Shown piece by piece: positions 35,111 through 45,065 of a DNA stretch of 64,000 bases (positions are counted from its first letter, which is position 1; every line of letters begins with the position of its first letter). The stretch is taken from NCBI GenBank assembly GCA_007115705.1, contig QXEO01000143.1:2571874-2635873 (forward strand), read 5' to 3'. The notes beneath the pieces were generated by a model. The model saw only the letters and a list, made by a program, of their open reading frames with translations, had not been told where the DNA came from and searched no databases. Made by a program: the position numbers and the translations under genes. This stretch comes from Dactylis glomerata. Lineage: Eukaryota; Streptophyta; Magnoliopsida; Poales; Poaceae.

Positions 35111-35698
35111 CCACGAAGTCATTCCTTATTCAGCTCTCCGTCTTGGACCCAAGATCCGAGTTCGTCGTCCTAGCTGAGGCGCAATGCATTCTCTCCTTTA
35201 TGGCGCTATGTAGCATGAACCGTGTCTGATGCATCCTTAATCGGTTAATCCTTGGCTCCCCACTACAATTCGCATGCATGTTAGATATTAAACCATCTCC
35301 GAGCGTGAACCGTGTCTGCTTGAATCCCCAACAAGAGCGATAACTATCATAGAACGTGGTAGGATGAGTGAGGAGCTCTATTTTCCCTTGAAAAAACGAT
35401 CCACCCTTCTCAAATCAACGGTGGTTGACCGGTTTTACCATTACCACTGATAAACTTTAATATCGAATGAAATTTTCTAGTATTCACATAATTTTCTTAC
35501 CTTTAAAGAATTTTGACAAATTTTTAATATAATTTGTAAATTCATTTAACAAATCTCTGGCTTTATTTCGGCCAATATTTCTGAAAACGTGTGCCCACCA
35601 ATATTTTTTCGTACCGAGAAGAAACCCCTGCTTGAGGGCCTTTCCCTTTGATGTTTCGTGCTTGGGTCATGAACCCCTTGAGTCTCGGACATGGTGTT
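35111..35698. other. Intergenic DNA without recognised features
   Basis: GC content falls gradually to AT-rich DNA. No gene, RNA or transposon end is evident. Confidence 0.5.
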
Positions 35699-36067
35699 TT
35701 GGCTCATAGGAGCAAATGCACCTATTATGAAAATATATTTTAAATGTATTTAAAAAAATAAATAATTTGAATAAAAAATTTCCGGTATGCATCTGAACAT
35801 TCTATGTCTATCCACCAAAGTTTTTACGTGAAAAGACATTTTTTGTGCTCTGTGTAAAAAAGATAAAAAAACAGCTACGTAAATAGCAATTTTATAGCAT
35901 AAAAATTATCTTTTTTACACAGATCACAAAAATTATCTTTTTCTTACAAAACTTGGTGAGTGAACATAAAATGTCTAGATGCACGCTAAGAATTTTTTTT
36001 CAGAATTTTTAGACATTATAAAAAATAATTTTTGGCCAACAGATGAATATACACCTAGGAACCGAAG
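35699..36067. mobile_element. Foldback MITE-like element, copy 1
   Basis: The left edge GGCTCATAGGAGCAAATGCA and the right edge, read in complement as GGTTCCTAGGTGTATATTCA, are inverted and about 70% alike. The interior has matching AT-rich arms around AAAAATTATCTTTTT. A second related element lies at 36441-36800. No target duplication could be fixed. Confidence 0.45.
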
Positions 36068-36440
36068 TGGATTTCCGTTGAGTCCCTTGCTTTTCTAATG
36101 TACATACTCTTTTTGGTCTTAAATGATCGGCGGAGGTCCTTGAAAACACCTAGTTTTTAAAACTGGGCAAAAAAACATATACATTAATTTTATATTCCAT
36201 AATCCGCAAGCATATATGTAACGAGTCAACAATTACCCACATAGTTTTACATGAAATAATATTTTAATTTACTAAGATTCATGGAAAACTCAAGTAGCAT
36301 TCTCATTTTGACCTAGGTAGTCTAACTAGTTTACTAAGTTTCTAACAAATATCTTTGTACTTTTTTTTGTAATTATTTAAACTTAAATGTTGTTTTGCTA
36401 ATTTTAAGAAAGCGGATTCCCCAAATCAAGACAAGTGGTT

Positions 36441-36800
36441 TTGGCTCTCAGGTGCATATGCTCCCTTAGTTTAAAATACATTTTCAATACATTTGAAAAT
36501 ATCATAATATTCTAAAGAAAAATGTTGCATGTATATGTTCACATCTTACGTGCTCGTGAAGTCATTTCAAGAAAAACCAACTTTTTATGCAGCATGTGTA
36601 AAAAAGAAAAATCGGTGCTAAAGTAAACCCTCTTTGTAAGGATTTTTATTTTTTTGCACAAGCCACAAAAAATGTTATTTTTCAAAAAAAACAATGTTGT
36701 GTGTGCACATAGAATTTGGAGATATACATGCGGATATTCTTTGCTAAATTTTTTGACATATTAAAATTTACTTTTTGGATAATGGGAGCATGAGCAACCA
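36441..36800. mobile_element. Foldback MITE-like element, copy 2
   Basis: Begins GGCTCTCAGGTGCATATGCTCCC, the same style as copy 1, and ends with the inverted GGGAGCATGAGCAACC. The inner parts share AAATACATTTTCAATACATTTGAAA-like arms with copy 1. The 370 bp between the two copies shows nothing else I can name. Confidence 0.45.
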
Positions 36801-37036
36801 AGATCGAAAGTGCATTTTTTTTTTACCAAAATCCACACTATAGGCCGGGCTCCCATCTATACTTTGGAAAGAGAAAATAAGCAAAGCTAACTCTACCAAA
36901 AGAAAGATAAAAAATAAGATAGCCAGGAATAGCCCTTGGCTGCATTGTTTTATACAAGGAAAAAACGTAACCCTGTGAGCACCCAAAGCAAGTACATGTC
37001 TCCGCTTCTCGTGTTGCTGATGACGAAGAGGAGCTG

Positions 37037-37061
37037 CCCCCCCCCCCCTCCCCCCCTCCCC
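37037..37061. repeat. Poly(C) tract
   Basis: A run of C interrupted by single T bases. It is likely to be length-variable and prone to sequencing error. Confidence 0.9.
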
Positions 37062-37247
37062 CGCACACAGAGGAACCCGTGGACGTTGTTGGCTGCCTGC
37101 GGCACCGCTGATGTGCGCCATGAGAAGGCGCCAGTGGAGCCATGTGACGGTCTCTCTGCTGCAGTTGCCACTCTTGGAGATGAGGAAGGCTGGATGCAGG
37201 TGGGATAGTACGGCCACCCCGGCCGTGAGCCATCATCTTTTCTTTGT

Positions 37248-37915
37248 ATGGAAGGTCTCGAGTGTAGTCTCGCCTTCAATTATTTGGCTCGAGGGAGATG
37301 CTTTCGGTGCCTCGAGCGTGAACACCAGGTCAGCACATGTCGTGAGTCATTCAGATGTATCCGTTGTCGTTGTCCTGATCATTGGGAGTGTTTCTACCGT
37401 TCACATTTTTTAGCCGCTCGTTCTCGCTCTCTGGGCACCCGTGTTCGTTCTTCGGACGATCGTGCTCTTTTCCAGTGGAGTCGCTATCTGTCCACTTAGC
37501 CTCGTAGTCCCTCATTATCTCGGAGTTGTGCAGAGGTCGTGTTCCACTCGTCGTTGCGTGCAGGGGTGATGCCAAGACCCTCTCCAAGGTGTTGTGAGGA
37601 GTTCAATGTCAACGCCAATTTGGACTCTCTCTTTCAGTCATAGGTTTTCTTGATGCGCATGGAGCTTCTTCAACTGGTCGATGTCCATGTCGAGGTGGCG
37701 TCTCGCCCCCTTCATGAAGAGGTGGCAACACTCAAGTTGTCATTGGCGCGTGTTGGTGATTCTTTGGAGCCGACAAAGGCATGTACTTATGGTGGCTTGG
37801 GGATCGCACCCTAGCATGCATGCTTCATTTGTGCTTGACTCTGTTGAGCAGAAGCAGTCTGTGGTTGAGGATGAACATCTCTATGATTGTCTCTCTTCGT
37901 GTGGCAGTCCCTGCC
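37248..37915 (+). pseudogene. Zinc-knuckle retroelement protein (LINE ORF1-like), 5' part
   Basis: The frame from 37248 encodes tandem Cys-rich knuckles (CFRCLEREHQVSTC, then CIRCRCPDHWEC). These are of the kind found in ORF1/gag-like proteins of plant LINEs and related DUF4283 proteins. Several stops follow, and a further coherent stretch (MELLQLVDVHVEVASRPLHE) is read from about 37660. The gypsy insertion at 37916 interrupts it. The remainder lies at 52524-53180 after removal of one CTGCC copy. It is degenerate and not expected to make protein. Confidence 0.5.
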
Positions 37916-38465
37916 TGACGAGGTTTATCCCCGGCAATGCCCATGTCGAAGGGCTTTCGATCTAGGAAGCGTATTGGGAACCTGGCGAACTCGACGGCGA
38001 TCAGACGAAAGCAGAAGGACACGAGGATTTACCCAGGTTCAGCCCCCTCAAAAGGTAAAAGGCCTACGTCCTGCTTGTCTGACTTTTGTATTGAGGTGGT
38101 GGCGACGATGATGGAGTTACAATGGCGGCGCCGATTGGATCTGGCCAACGACAGAGAGCTCTAAGTTGTCGAGCGCTCCGGTGTGAGGTGGGTGGAAGTG
38201 ATTCTAGGGTTTTGAAACCTCCCTCCCAGCCTTTTATAAGATAAGGCTAGGTCTCAGGAGTGTTTCTCAAGCCATGTACAGATCGGATCAACCGAGACCT
38301 AATCTAGCTTGGACTCTTCGAAACTTCGCTTGTACACCAAGTAATACTCCCGGGCCGCATCGAAACACTGCCTTGACGGGCCTCGAAAGCCTCTCCTGAG
38401 ACACCCCACCTGGACCGAGAACCAGGTAGGCGAATGTCGGGGGCCCATCTGTCATTCCTTCGTCA
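37916..38465 (-). repeat. 3' LTR of gypsy element 2
   Basis: 550 bp. It differs from the 5' LTR at two positions; in both the 5' LTR has CG and this copy has CA or TG. The polypurine tract on minus, CTCGGGGGCTAC, is adjacent at 38477-38466. Confidence 0.95.
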
Positions 38466-39118
38466 GTAGCCCCCGAGTGCCTGGGATAGCCAAAGACTAT
38501 GGCAGGGACTCCTCCCGAAAGTCTTCCCAGCCGCACCCGACATGAGCACTTGGCCTGCAAAGCTGCAAATGTACAGAAGTCATTCGAATAGTATGCTTGT
38601 TTCGTTACGTGATTTTCGAGCTACTCTCATGTAGAGCCTCGAAAGCGTTAAGTTGGGTTTGCAGAGGGATGCGCATAACCGGCCTGAGACTCACGCCGGG
38701 TCTCAGTTAATTGCATTGCTGCAAAGACATTCGGTTAGCTTACTCAGATTCGAGTCCCCCGACTCGAACCCGCGTGGGCTGGCGCTACCTCGACCTGAGC
38801 CGCGTTGGACTTACCAAGTCGAAGCCCAGTTCATTTGTGAGGCACCCGATGCGTCCATCGGTGCAAGCTTCATACCGTAGGTATGGAAAATTTCCGGCAG
38901 AGCGCGTTTGATACGAATACCGGGCCATCCGATGTTGCAAATCGTGGTCTTACCTTCGTATTTGACATACGGCATCCGAACAGGTATATGGCGACCAAAA
39001 TTCGGGCATGTTGATTGAGGAGCGTTGATAGCCCGAAAGATAGATTAGAACAAGATGATTCAAAGGTCCAAAACTCGAACCCGAATCTCTAAAAGTGTTA
39101 TTGGGTAGAAAGAAACAG

Positions 39119-39620
39119 CTCGAAAGATCGAAGCCCTGCCTCGAATATTTCGAGAGCACTGCTGGCCTGATAGAAGTAGCTCGAGGGGCCGAAGTCCAGC
39201 CTCGAATATGTCGAAGGCGCCGCTGGCCCAAAAGAGATAATTCGAGGGACCGGAGCCCTGACTCGAATATGTTGAAGGCGCTGCTGGCCCGAAAGAAATA
39301 ATTCGAGGGACCGGAGCCCTGACTCGAATATGTCGAAGGCGCTACTGGCCCGAAAGAAGTAATTCGAGGGACCGGAGCCCTGACTCGAATATGTCGAAGG
39401 CGCTGCTGGCCCAAAAGAAATAGCTCGAGGGGCCGAAGTCCAGCCTCGAATATGTCGAAGGCGCTGCTGGCCCGAAAGAGATAATTCGAGGGACCGGAGC
39501 CCTGACTCGAACATGTCGAAGGCGCTGCTGGCCCGAAAGAGATAATTCGAGGGACCGGAGCCCTGACTCGAATATGTCGAAGGCGCTGCTGGCCCGAAAG
39601 AGATAATTCGAGGGACCGGA
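39119..39620. repeat. 61-bp tandem repeat array upstream of the antisense gene
   Basis: About eight units with an exact 61-bp period; TTCGAGGG or CTCGARRG marks 39119, 39180, 39241, 39302, 39363, 39424, 39485, 39546 and 39607. Each unit carries CTCGAATATGTCGAAGGCG and GCTGGCCCGAAAGA. The array starts about 1.1 kb and ends about 620 bp upstream of the antisense start codon at 40245. Long open frames across it on minus are artefacts of a unit not divisible by three being read through. Confidence 0.97.
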
Positions 39621-40120
39621 AAATTCCCCCAAAAGAACGAAAGACAGAGTCGTCGAGAAACTCAATGCTCATTCGAATGGCACAAAAGAGAAAAGCACAG
39701 AAGACCTCGAAAGAAACCCGATCGAGAGATCATCTGAGTGCAAGGGGTACATACCTTTGGGACTCGAAAGAGCCTTTGCCAGTTTTTACCCCTTGAGTCG
39801 AAAAGACAGCATTTTACCCTAGGGAACGCGTCAGCGCTGACGACACACTGCGTCGAGTCGTCACCTCATCTTCTGCAGGACGGGCCTGAGCCTGCCAGGA
39901 CAAGACGTGTGGTGGGCCCTCAAGCCGTGCATCGCGGCCGTTGACAGAGTTTGACCGCACGTCCCGCGCGTGGGTGAGAAATAACCGGCGCGGTTTCCTT
40001 GACTACCGTGCGTAGTGGACGCCGCGGTGCTCGCGTGCTGACACGTGGACGGTCGGATCAACCCGGCCGTTTCCACTTCGCCATGGACGGTTGAGATCTG
40101 ACGTAGATCTCTAGAGCTAG

Positions 40121-40130
40121 AATAAATAAC
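40121..40130 (+). promoter_or_regulatory. Possible TATA-like element of the antisense gene
   Basis: AATAAATAAC lies 115 bp upstream of the start codon at 40245. It is an imperfect TATA-like box; placement is plausible but untested. Confidence 0.3.
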
Positions 40131-40244
40131 GGTGGCAGGGTAACAGTCTATCTCACTCCGCCGCCATCGTCTTCTTCCTCGCGCAGCATCCTTGTAGCTC
40201 TTCCTTTCCATCTCCATTTCCGCGATCTTTGCTGCGCCCTGACC

Positions 40245-43002
40245 ATGGGCAAGAGGAGCTCCACAGCCGCCGGCGCCACTGCCGCCGCCAAGAAGGCCAA
40301 GACGGCCGATGCTGAAGGCTCCGGCGTTGGCCGCTGGGTCCAATCCAAGGTTGGCAACAAGGAGCTGACCCAGGCCGAGAAGATGGGCCTGCTGAAGAAT
40401 GCGCCGGCGGAATCGCTCGCCGCCGGCCCGGAGATCGTTCCCCGGCCACCCCTCGGTTTCCGGGTAATCTTCATCGCCTTTTTGCTGCGGGGTCTGTCTT
40501 TACCCCCGCATCCTTTTCTCCGTGGCCTTCTCTTTGCTTACGGGATTCAGCTCCATGACCTGAATCCCAACTCTGTTCTTCACATTGCGTGTTTTATCAC
40601 GCTTTGTGAGTGCTTCCTGGGGATCGAACCCCACTGGGCACTGTGGCGCCAAATCTTCGTGATTCGGCACCCTCTGCCCTATCAGACCGGCGGTTTCGGC
40701 GTCCAAGTGCGCCCAGACGTCGAGTATTTCAACCTCCAAACACCCGAAAACAACCCCGGGTGGAGGACGAAGTGGTATTACGCCAAGGACAAATCCTCCG
40801 ACGGCGAAAACTTCGGACTTGAGGAATTCCATCCCACCGGCGTTCTTCGACCTCGCGTCTCCTGGAGGCACGACCTTTCGGACGAGGAGTTGAAGATTAC
40901 AGAGCCGCTGATGGAGAAGATCCAACAGCTTCGAGCTACTCCGAAGAAGGAACTTTCGGGAGTCCAATTCATCCGAACCTTCATCGAGCGCCGAATCCAG
41001 CCGCTCGCTGCTCGAGCCCACTGCATGTGGGATTACAGCGATCGCCGGGACTCGACTCGCATCTCTCAGGATGAGCTGCACGAAGCCGAAATCGACGAGT
41101 GCGTACGCGCCGTCACCAACATCAAGAAGAAGGATCCTGTGCCGAAGGTCTTCGGTGCAGTGGCCTTCAGCAAAGCCTTTCCCCGCACCGAGGTATGATT
41201 ATGCTTTTATTCGAATGCCTTCTTCGTTTCTTAGCCGGATCGTCCAGTGTCGAATGCAGTCTTTCTCATTATGTAGGTGCTAAACATAGCCCGATGCTAT
41301 CCGCCCCAGCCAGAGATGGGCGAATATCCGGGGCGTGACTTCGCCGAGGTGCCTGAAGGGTCGGCCTCCGCTGCTCCATCGCCACCGAGGGCTCCGAAGA
41401 GACAACGAGTCGCGGACGTTGTCGAGGATTCGGAAGACCTTGACGACACTCACTTTTCTTTAGGGGATGACGACAACAGCGCCATCCCTGCCTCGCCTTT
41501 GAACCGCCGTCCTCCTCCTCGAACAGAGAAAAAGGTCCTTCCGAAGTTCGGGATCGACGCATCGTAAGTTCTTCTTTCGTGTAACTTGTGGTCTTGTTTT
41601 GATTTGGTTGTCCGATTCTAACGCTGATGATTGCTTCAGATCTTCCACCGAGGAAACGTCGACTGGTCCGGGGGATCAAGATCGATACCAGGTTCGACCT
41701 CATGACGACGCCCTTGAGCAAACGGCAGACTCACAGGAGAAGGTCGCTGATATTGTCGCCCCCGAAGTTGCTCCGACGAAGCCTTCGACCTCTTCCAAGA
41801 AGAAGGCGACGGAACAAGAATTCGTGCTTGTCTCCTCGTCCGGCGGGCCTTCCGGTCCTAGCAACCATGTAAGTCCAAAGACTTTCGACTTGCACTTCGC
41901 GTATTTGACCATTAGTAGCCCCCGAGGGTGAGTCGAAGTGTTCACACTTGGGCTTGCCCTCCGAAACATGATTCGAAGGTTAATTTGTCGCCCGACTTTC
42001 TTTAGCCCGTTGTTAGGGACCTGTCGAAGGTTTGCAGGAGCTTCTTCGCCTTAGAGGAAGAGAATCGTAGGCTGTCTAAGAAGCTCGACGAAACTCGAAG
42101 TGAGTAATGCCACCTTCCTTGTACAGTTCGCCTTTGCGTATGACATGATGCTTTTGTTGTTGAACATCTTCTTCTATTGACTAGGGATTGGGGCCCAAGC
42201 TGCTACTGATAAGACTTCCCTGAAAACTCAGCTGGACAATCTTACCACTGAGAATTCGGGTTTGAAGGATAAGGTCGCCGAGCTGAACGACGAAATCGCC
42301 CGACTGAAGGGCGAATCGTCCGAAGCTAAGGAGCGCGCGGATAAAAGCCGCCTGGACGCCGAAGCCCGCGAAGGAGAGCTGACCCAGCGCCTACAATCTT
42401 CACTTGATGCCTTGCGTGGTAAGTTCTCAAAGCTTTTTCCGGAATAACTTTCGGGGCGAAAAGTCGCGTTGTGACTTAGCTGTCTGCTTGCTTGTGTAGC
42501 TGCTGCCGAATTAGACGCCGGAGCGATGAAAGGGCCTGCTGGAATCGAGTCCAGTATCGGATTTGCCGAACGCCTGAGCCGAGAGGTTGTCAACCTCTTA
42601 GCGCGGGTGCGGTCGATGCTGGTTCGCGTTCGGGATACTTCTGTACCCGACTCGACTAGCGACACCATGGCGGGAATCCTCGACGCTGTGGCGGTGAAGG
42701 CGGGTGGCGAAGATCCGTTATTTGCCGCAGTACGCCGTCAGGTAACCATCGGCACCGAGTCTGTCTTCTCCATGATGATGATGCATGGCGTGGAGTTCGA
42801 TGCTGACAAGGTCACGAGCACATACCCAAAGGATAAGGACGGACGCGACAAGTCCGCCAAGACTTACGTCGCGCGTGCTCGTGAACTGGCTGCTCGAATG
42901 ACGGGCTTCCTGGCCGATAGGAACGAGAAGCGTGCGGCAGCGAGGGCTCGGAAGCGTGGCGCATCCGCCGCGCCGTCTAGCAAGGCTGGTAGTTCGGCGT
43001 AG
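40245..43002 (+). CDS. Antisense gene A of gypsy element 2: six exons, 764 residues
   Basis: Exons by eye: 40245-41192, 41277-41563, 41640-41868, 42006-42099, 42185-42418, 42500-43002. All introns have GT...AG ends, and the coding length is 2295 nt with no internal stop. The protein starts with an Ala/Lys-rich basic segment. Residues of about 50-316 form the 'putative gypsy type transposon' (Pfam Transposase_28) domain, with LLRGLSLPPHPFLRG and LCECFLGIEP. An acidic and Pro/Ser linker (317-490), a coiled coil (about 500-595, ALEEENRRLSKKL, DKVAELNDEIARL) and an alpha-helical C-terminus rich in Arg/Ala/Lys follow. It is a homologue of the decayed gene at 16064-20134. Position between pol and the 3' LTR, opposite strand, is conserved between the two elements. 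Biochemical role unknown; maintenance of the frame in a young element suggests expression or recent selection, but youth alone could explain it. Confidence 0.75.
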
Positions 43003-43095
43003 TGCAAGCAGTGCTTCTGGTGCCCAATTGTAATTAGTTTCGCTGGTGCACATCGAGGGCTGTGACCCCGATTAGTACTCTTTCGGTTGTAAAAC

Positions 43096-44015
43096 TTGTG
43101 CTGCTGTTATGTTAATCTTCACGCCATTTGGTTGCCATTGCTTGTGTGTGATGTTCGGCTCCTCATGCAGGATCCTTCGCTGACCTCTGGTGCTTGGCCT
43201 GTTTCGTACGAAACAACTGGCAGTACTGCTGGTGCCATTGAGCGAAGAGCGCCCTCCACGAGCGAGTTGTCACTAATTCGATCGTTGCGCGATCAGCTCC
43301 AGAACGCGCAGCGCCAACTAAAGGTTGTTACTGCCAAGGTCGATGTTGCTCTTTCGAAGGCGTCGTATGCTGCGGACTGCGAGAAATTCCTTCTAGATGA
43401 GATCGAAAATCTTGGCAAATCACTGAAGTGTAAGTCTTCGAACTTCTTTCGCTGCACGTTGGCTTGGATCTGCAGGACTGAGTCTTTGTTCTCTTGTTCG
43501 CAGATGCGTGTCTTGACAGTGCAGCTGAGGCCCGGCGCGTAAACGCGCATATTATTGCTGCCCAGAATCATGCCAACTCCGTTGCTGATAACTTCTGGGC
43601 TGATCGATCGAAGGCAATGAAGCTGACACTCCTTCAGGATAGGATTGCTCAAGCTGGTGCGTTGGCTGAGACGAGCCGAAGTGCCCTTGCGCTGGTGCAC
43701 CAGGCGATGTTTCCTCTAAATGATCAGCCCGAAGGTTTGCCGGCGCTGCTCGATCGATTCGAGAACGGCCATGCTATACATTCCTTTGTCCGGGCACATC
43801 TGCGCAGCGGGGCTGTGGTCGCACTTGCTTTCGTGCATGCGCACTACCCTGAAGTCGACCTAGAGCTTCTGAAGACGCCTCCGCCGTCGCCCAGCGGTCG
43901 CTACGACATGGAACGGCATTATGCTGCTTGTAGAAGTACCGGCGATTGTATCGCTCGACAAATTATCGTCGAAAGCGATCGTCAGAGGGCGAGTCGAGAT
44001 GCTGCGGCACCATGA
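43096..44015 (+). CDS. Antisense gene B of gypsy element 2: two exons, about 281 residues
   Basis: Downstream of gene A on the same strand. Exon 1 runs 43096-43429 (AAGT/GTAAGT donor), exon 2 runs 43504-44015 (TTCGCAG acceptor), 846 nt in frame. Exon 1 holds a coiled coil (SLIRSLRDQLQNAQRQLKVV). Exon 2 ends in a region (AFVHAHYPEVDLELLKT) that matches the C-terminal part of the antisense gene in gypsy element 1 (EFVLSWYPGVNLDQL). Gene A lacks this C-terminus, so B looks like the tail of the ancestral antisense protein separated from its N-terminal half. A CAG acceptor at 43168-43170 allows an alternative in which B is a downstream exon of a longer transcript from gene A. Confidence 0.55.
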
Positions 44016-44208
44016 ACTAGCTTTGTTGTTGTGTCTGTATCTTCACTCTGTACATATATTGTATACCTGTGTTTATATTCGACTGTGTTGAAAAGGCAGA
44101 GACTTCGAGCATCGATTAGGAAGGCGAAAGTTCTCCAGCGTAGGTCGAGAGAACGCGTCCCCCAAACGTGAGCTGATCGAGCGCGGCCCCAGAGCGTAGG
44201 CGAAGTCC

Positions 44209-44935
44209 TCGAGTGTGGGTCGAATGGCCGAGCCCCCGAGCGTGGGTCGAAAGCCCCCGAGCGTGGGTCGAAAAGCTGAGCCCCCGAGCGTGGGTCGAAA
44301 GCTGAGCCCCCGAGCGTGGGTCGAAAGGCTAAGCCCCCGAGCGTGGGTCGAAAGGCTGAGCCCCCAAGCGTGGGTCGAAGCCCCCGAGCGTGGGTCGAAA
44401 GGCTGAGCCCCCGAGCGTGGGTCGAAAGTCCCCGAGCATGGGTCGAAAGGTTGAGCCCCCGAGCGTGGGTCGAAAGCCCCCGAGCGTGGGTCGAAAGGCT
44501 GAGCCCCCGAGCGTGGGCGAAAACCCCCGAGCATGGGTCGAAAGGTTGAGCCCCCGAGCGTGGGTCGAAAGCCCCCGAGCGTGGGTCGAAAGGCTGAGCC
44601 CCCGAGCGTGGGCGAAAGCCCCCGAGCGTGGGTCGAAAGGCTGAGCCCCCGAGCGTGGGCGAAAGCCCCCGAGCGTGGGTCGAAGCCCCCGAGCGTGGGC
44701 GAAAGCCCCCGAGCGTGGGTCGAAGCCCCCGAGCGTGGGTCGAAAGGCTGAGCCCCCGAGCGTGGGCGAAAGCCCCCGAGCATGGGTCGAAAGGTTGAGC
44801 CCCCGAGCGTGGGTCGAAAGCCCCCGAGCGTGGGCGAAAGCCCCCGAGCGTGGGTGGAAAGGCTGAGCCCCCGAGCGTGGGCGAAAGCCCCCGAGCGTGG
44901 GTGGAAAGGCTGAGCCCCCGAGCATGGGCAAATAT
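44209..44935. repeat. GC-rich minisatellite between converging genes
   Basis: Dozens of units of CCCCGAGCGTGGGTCGAAAG with variants that insert GCTGAG or drop GT. It lies between the stop of antisense gene B (44015) and the stop of pol (45066). Frames up to 337 codons across it are repeats read as protein (GLSPTLGGSAFRP and similar), not genes. Confidence 0.95.
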
Positions 44936-45065
44936 GTGAATATGTTGACTCATGAAGTGAGGAACTTGAATTTTATTGCTTGGTGCCGAAGGCACAATGT
45001 TGGGCGCGGACTGCTGCCGACGCCTGATTACATAGTAGAGGGGGTAGAGGAGACAGCTTTGTTAG

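Noticed and set aside
38950..39672. Open frame of 240 codons on minus, and a regular array suggesting CRISPR
   Set aside because: The frame is the 61-bp tandem repeat. There are no unique spacers between the units, and the genome is a plant nuclear one.
43982..44995. Open frame of 337 codons on minus and several plus frames across 44200-44930
   Set aside because: They are the minisatellite read as protein, with the same short phrase repeated in shifting frames.
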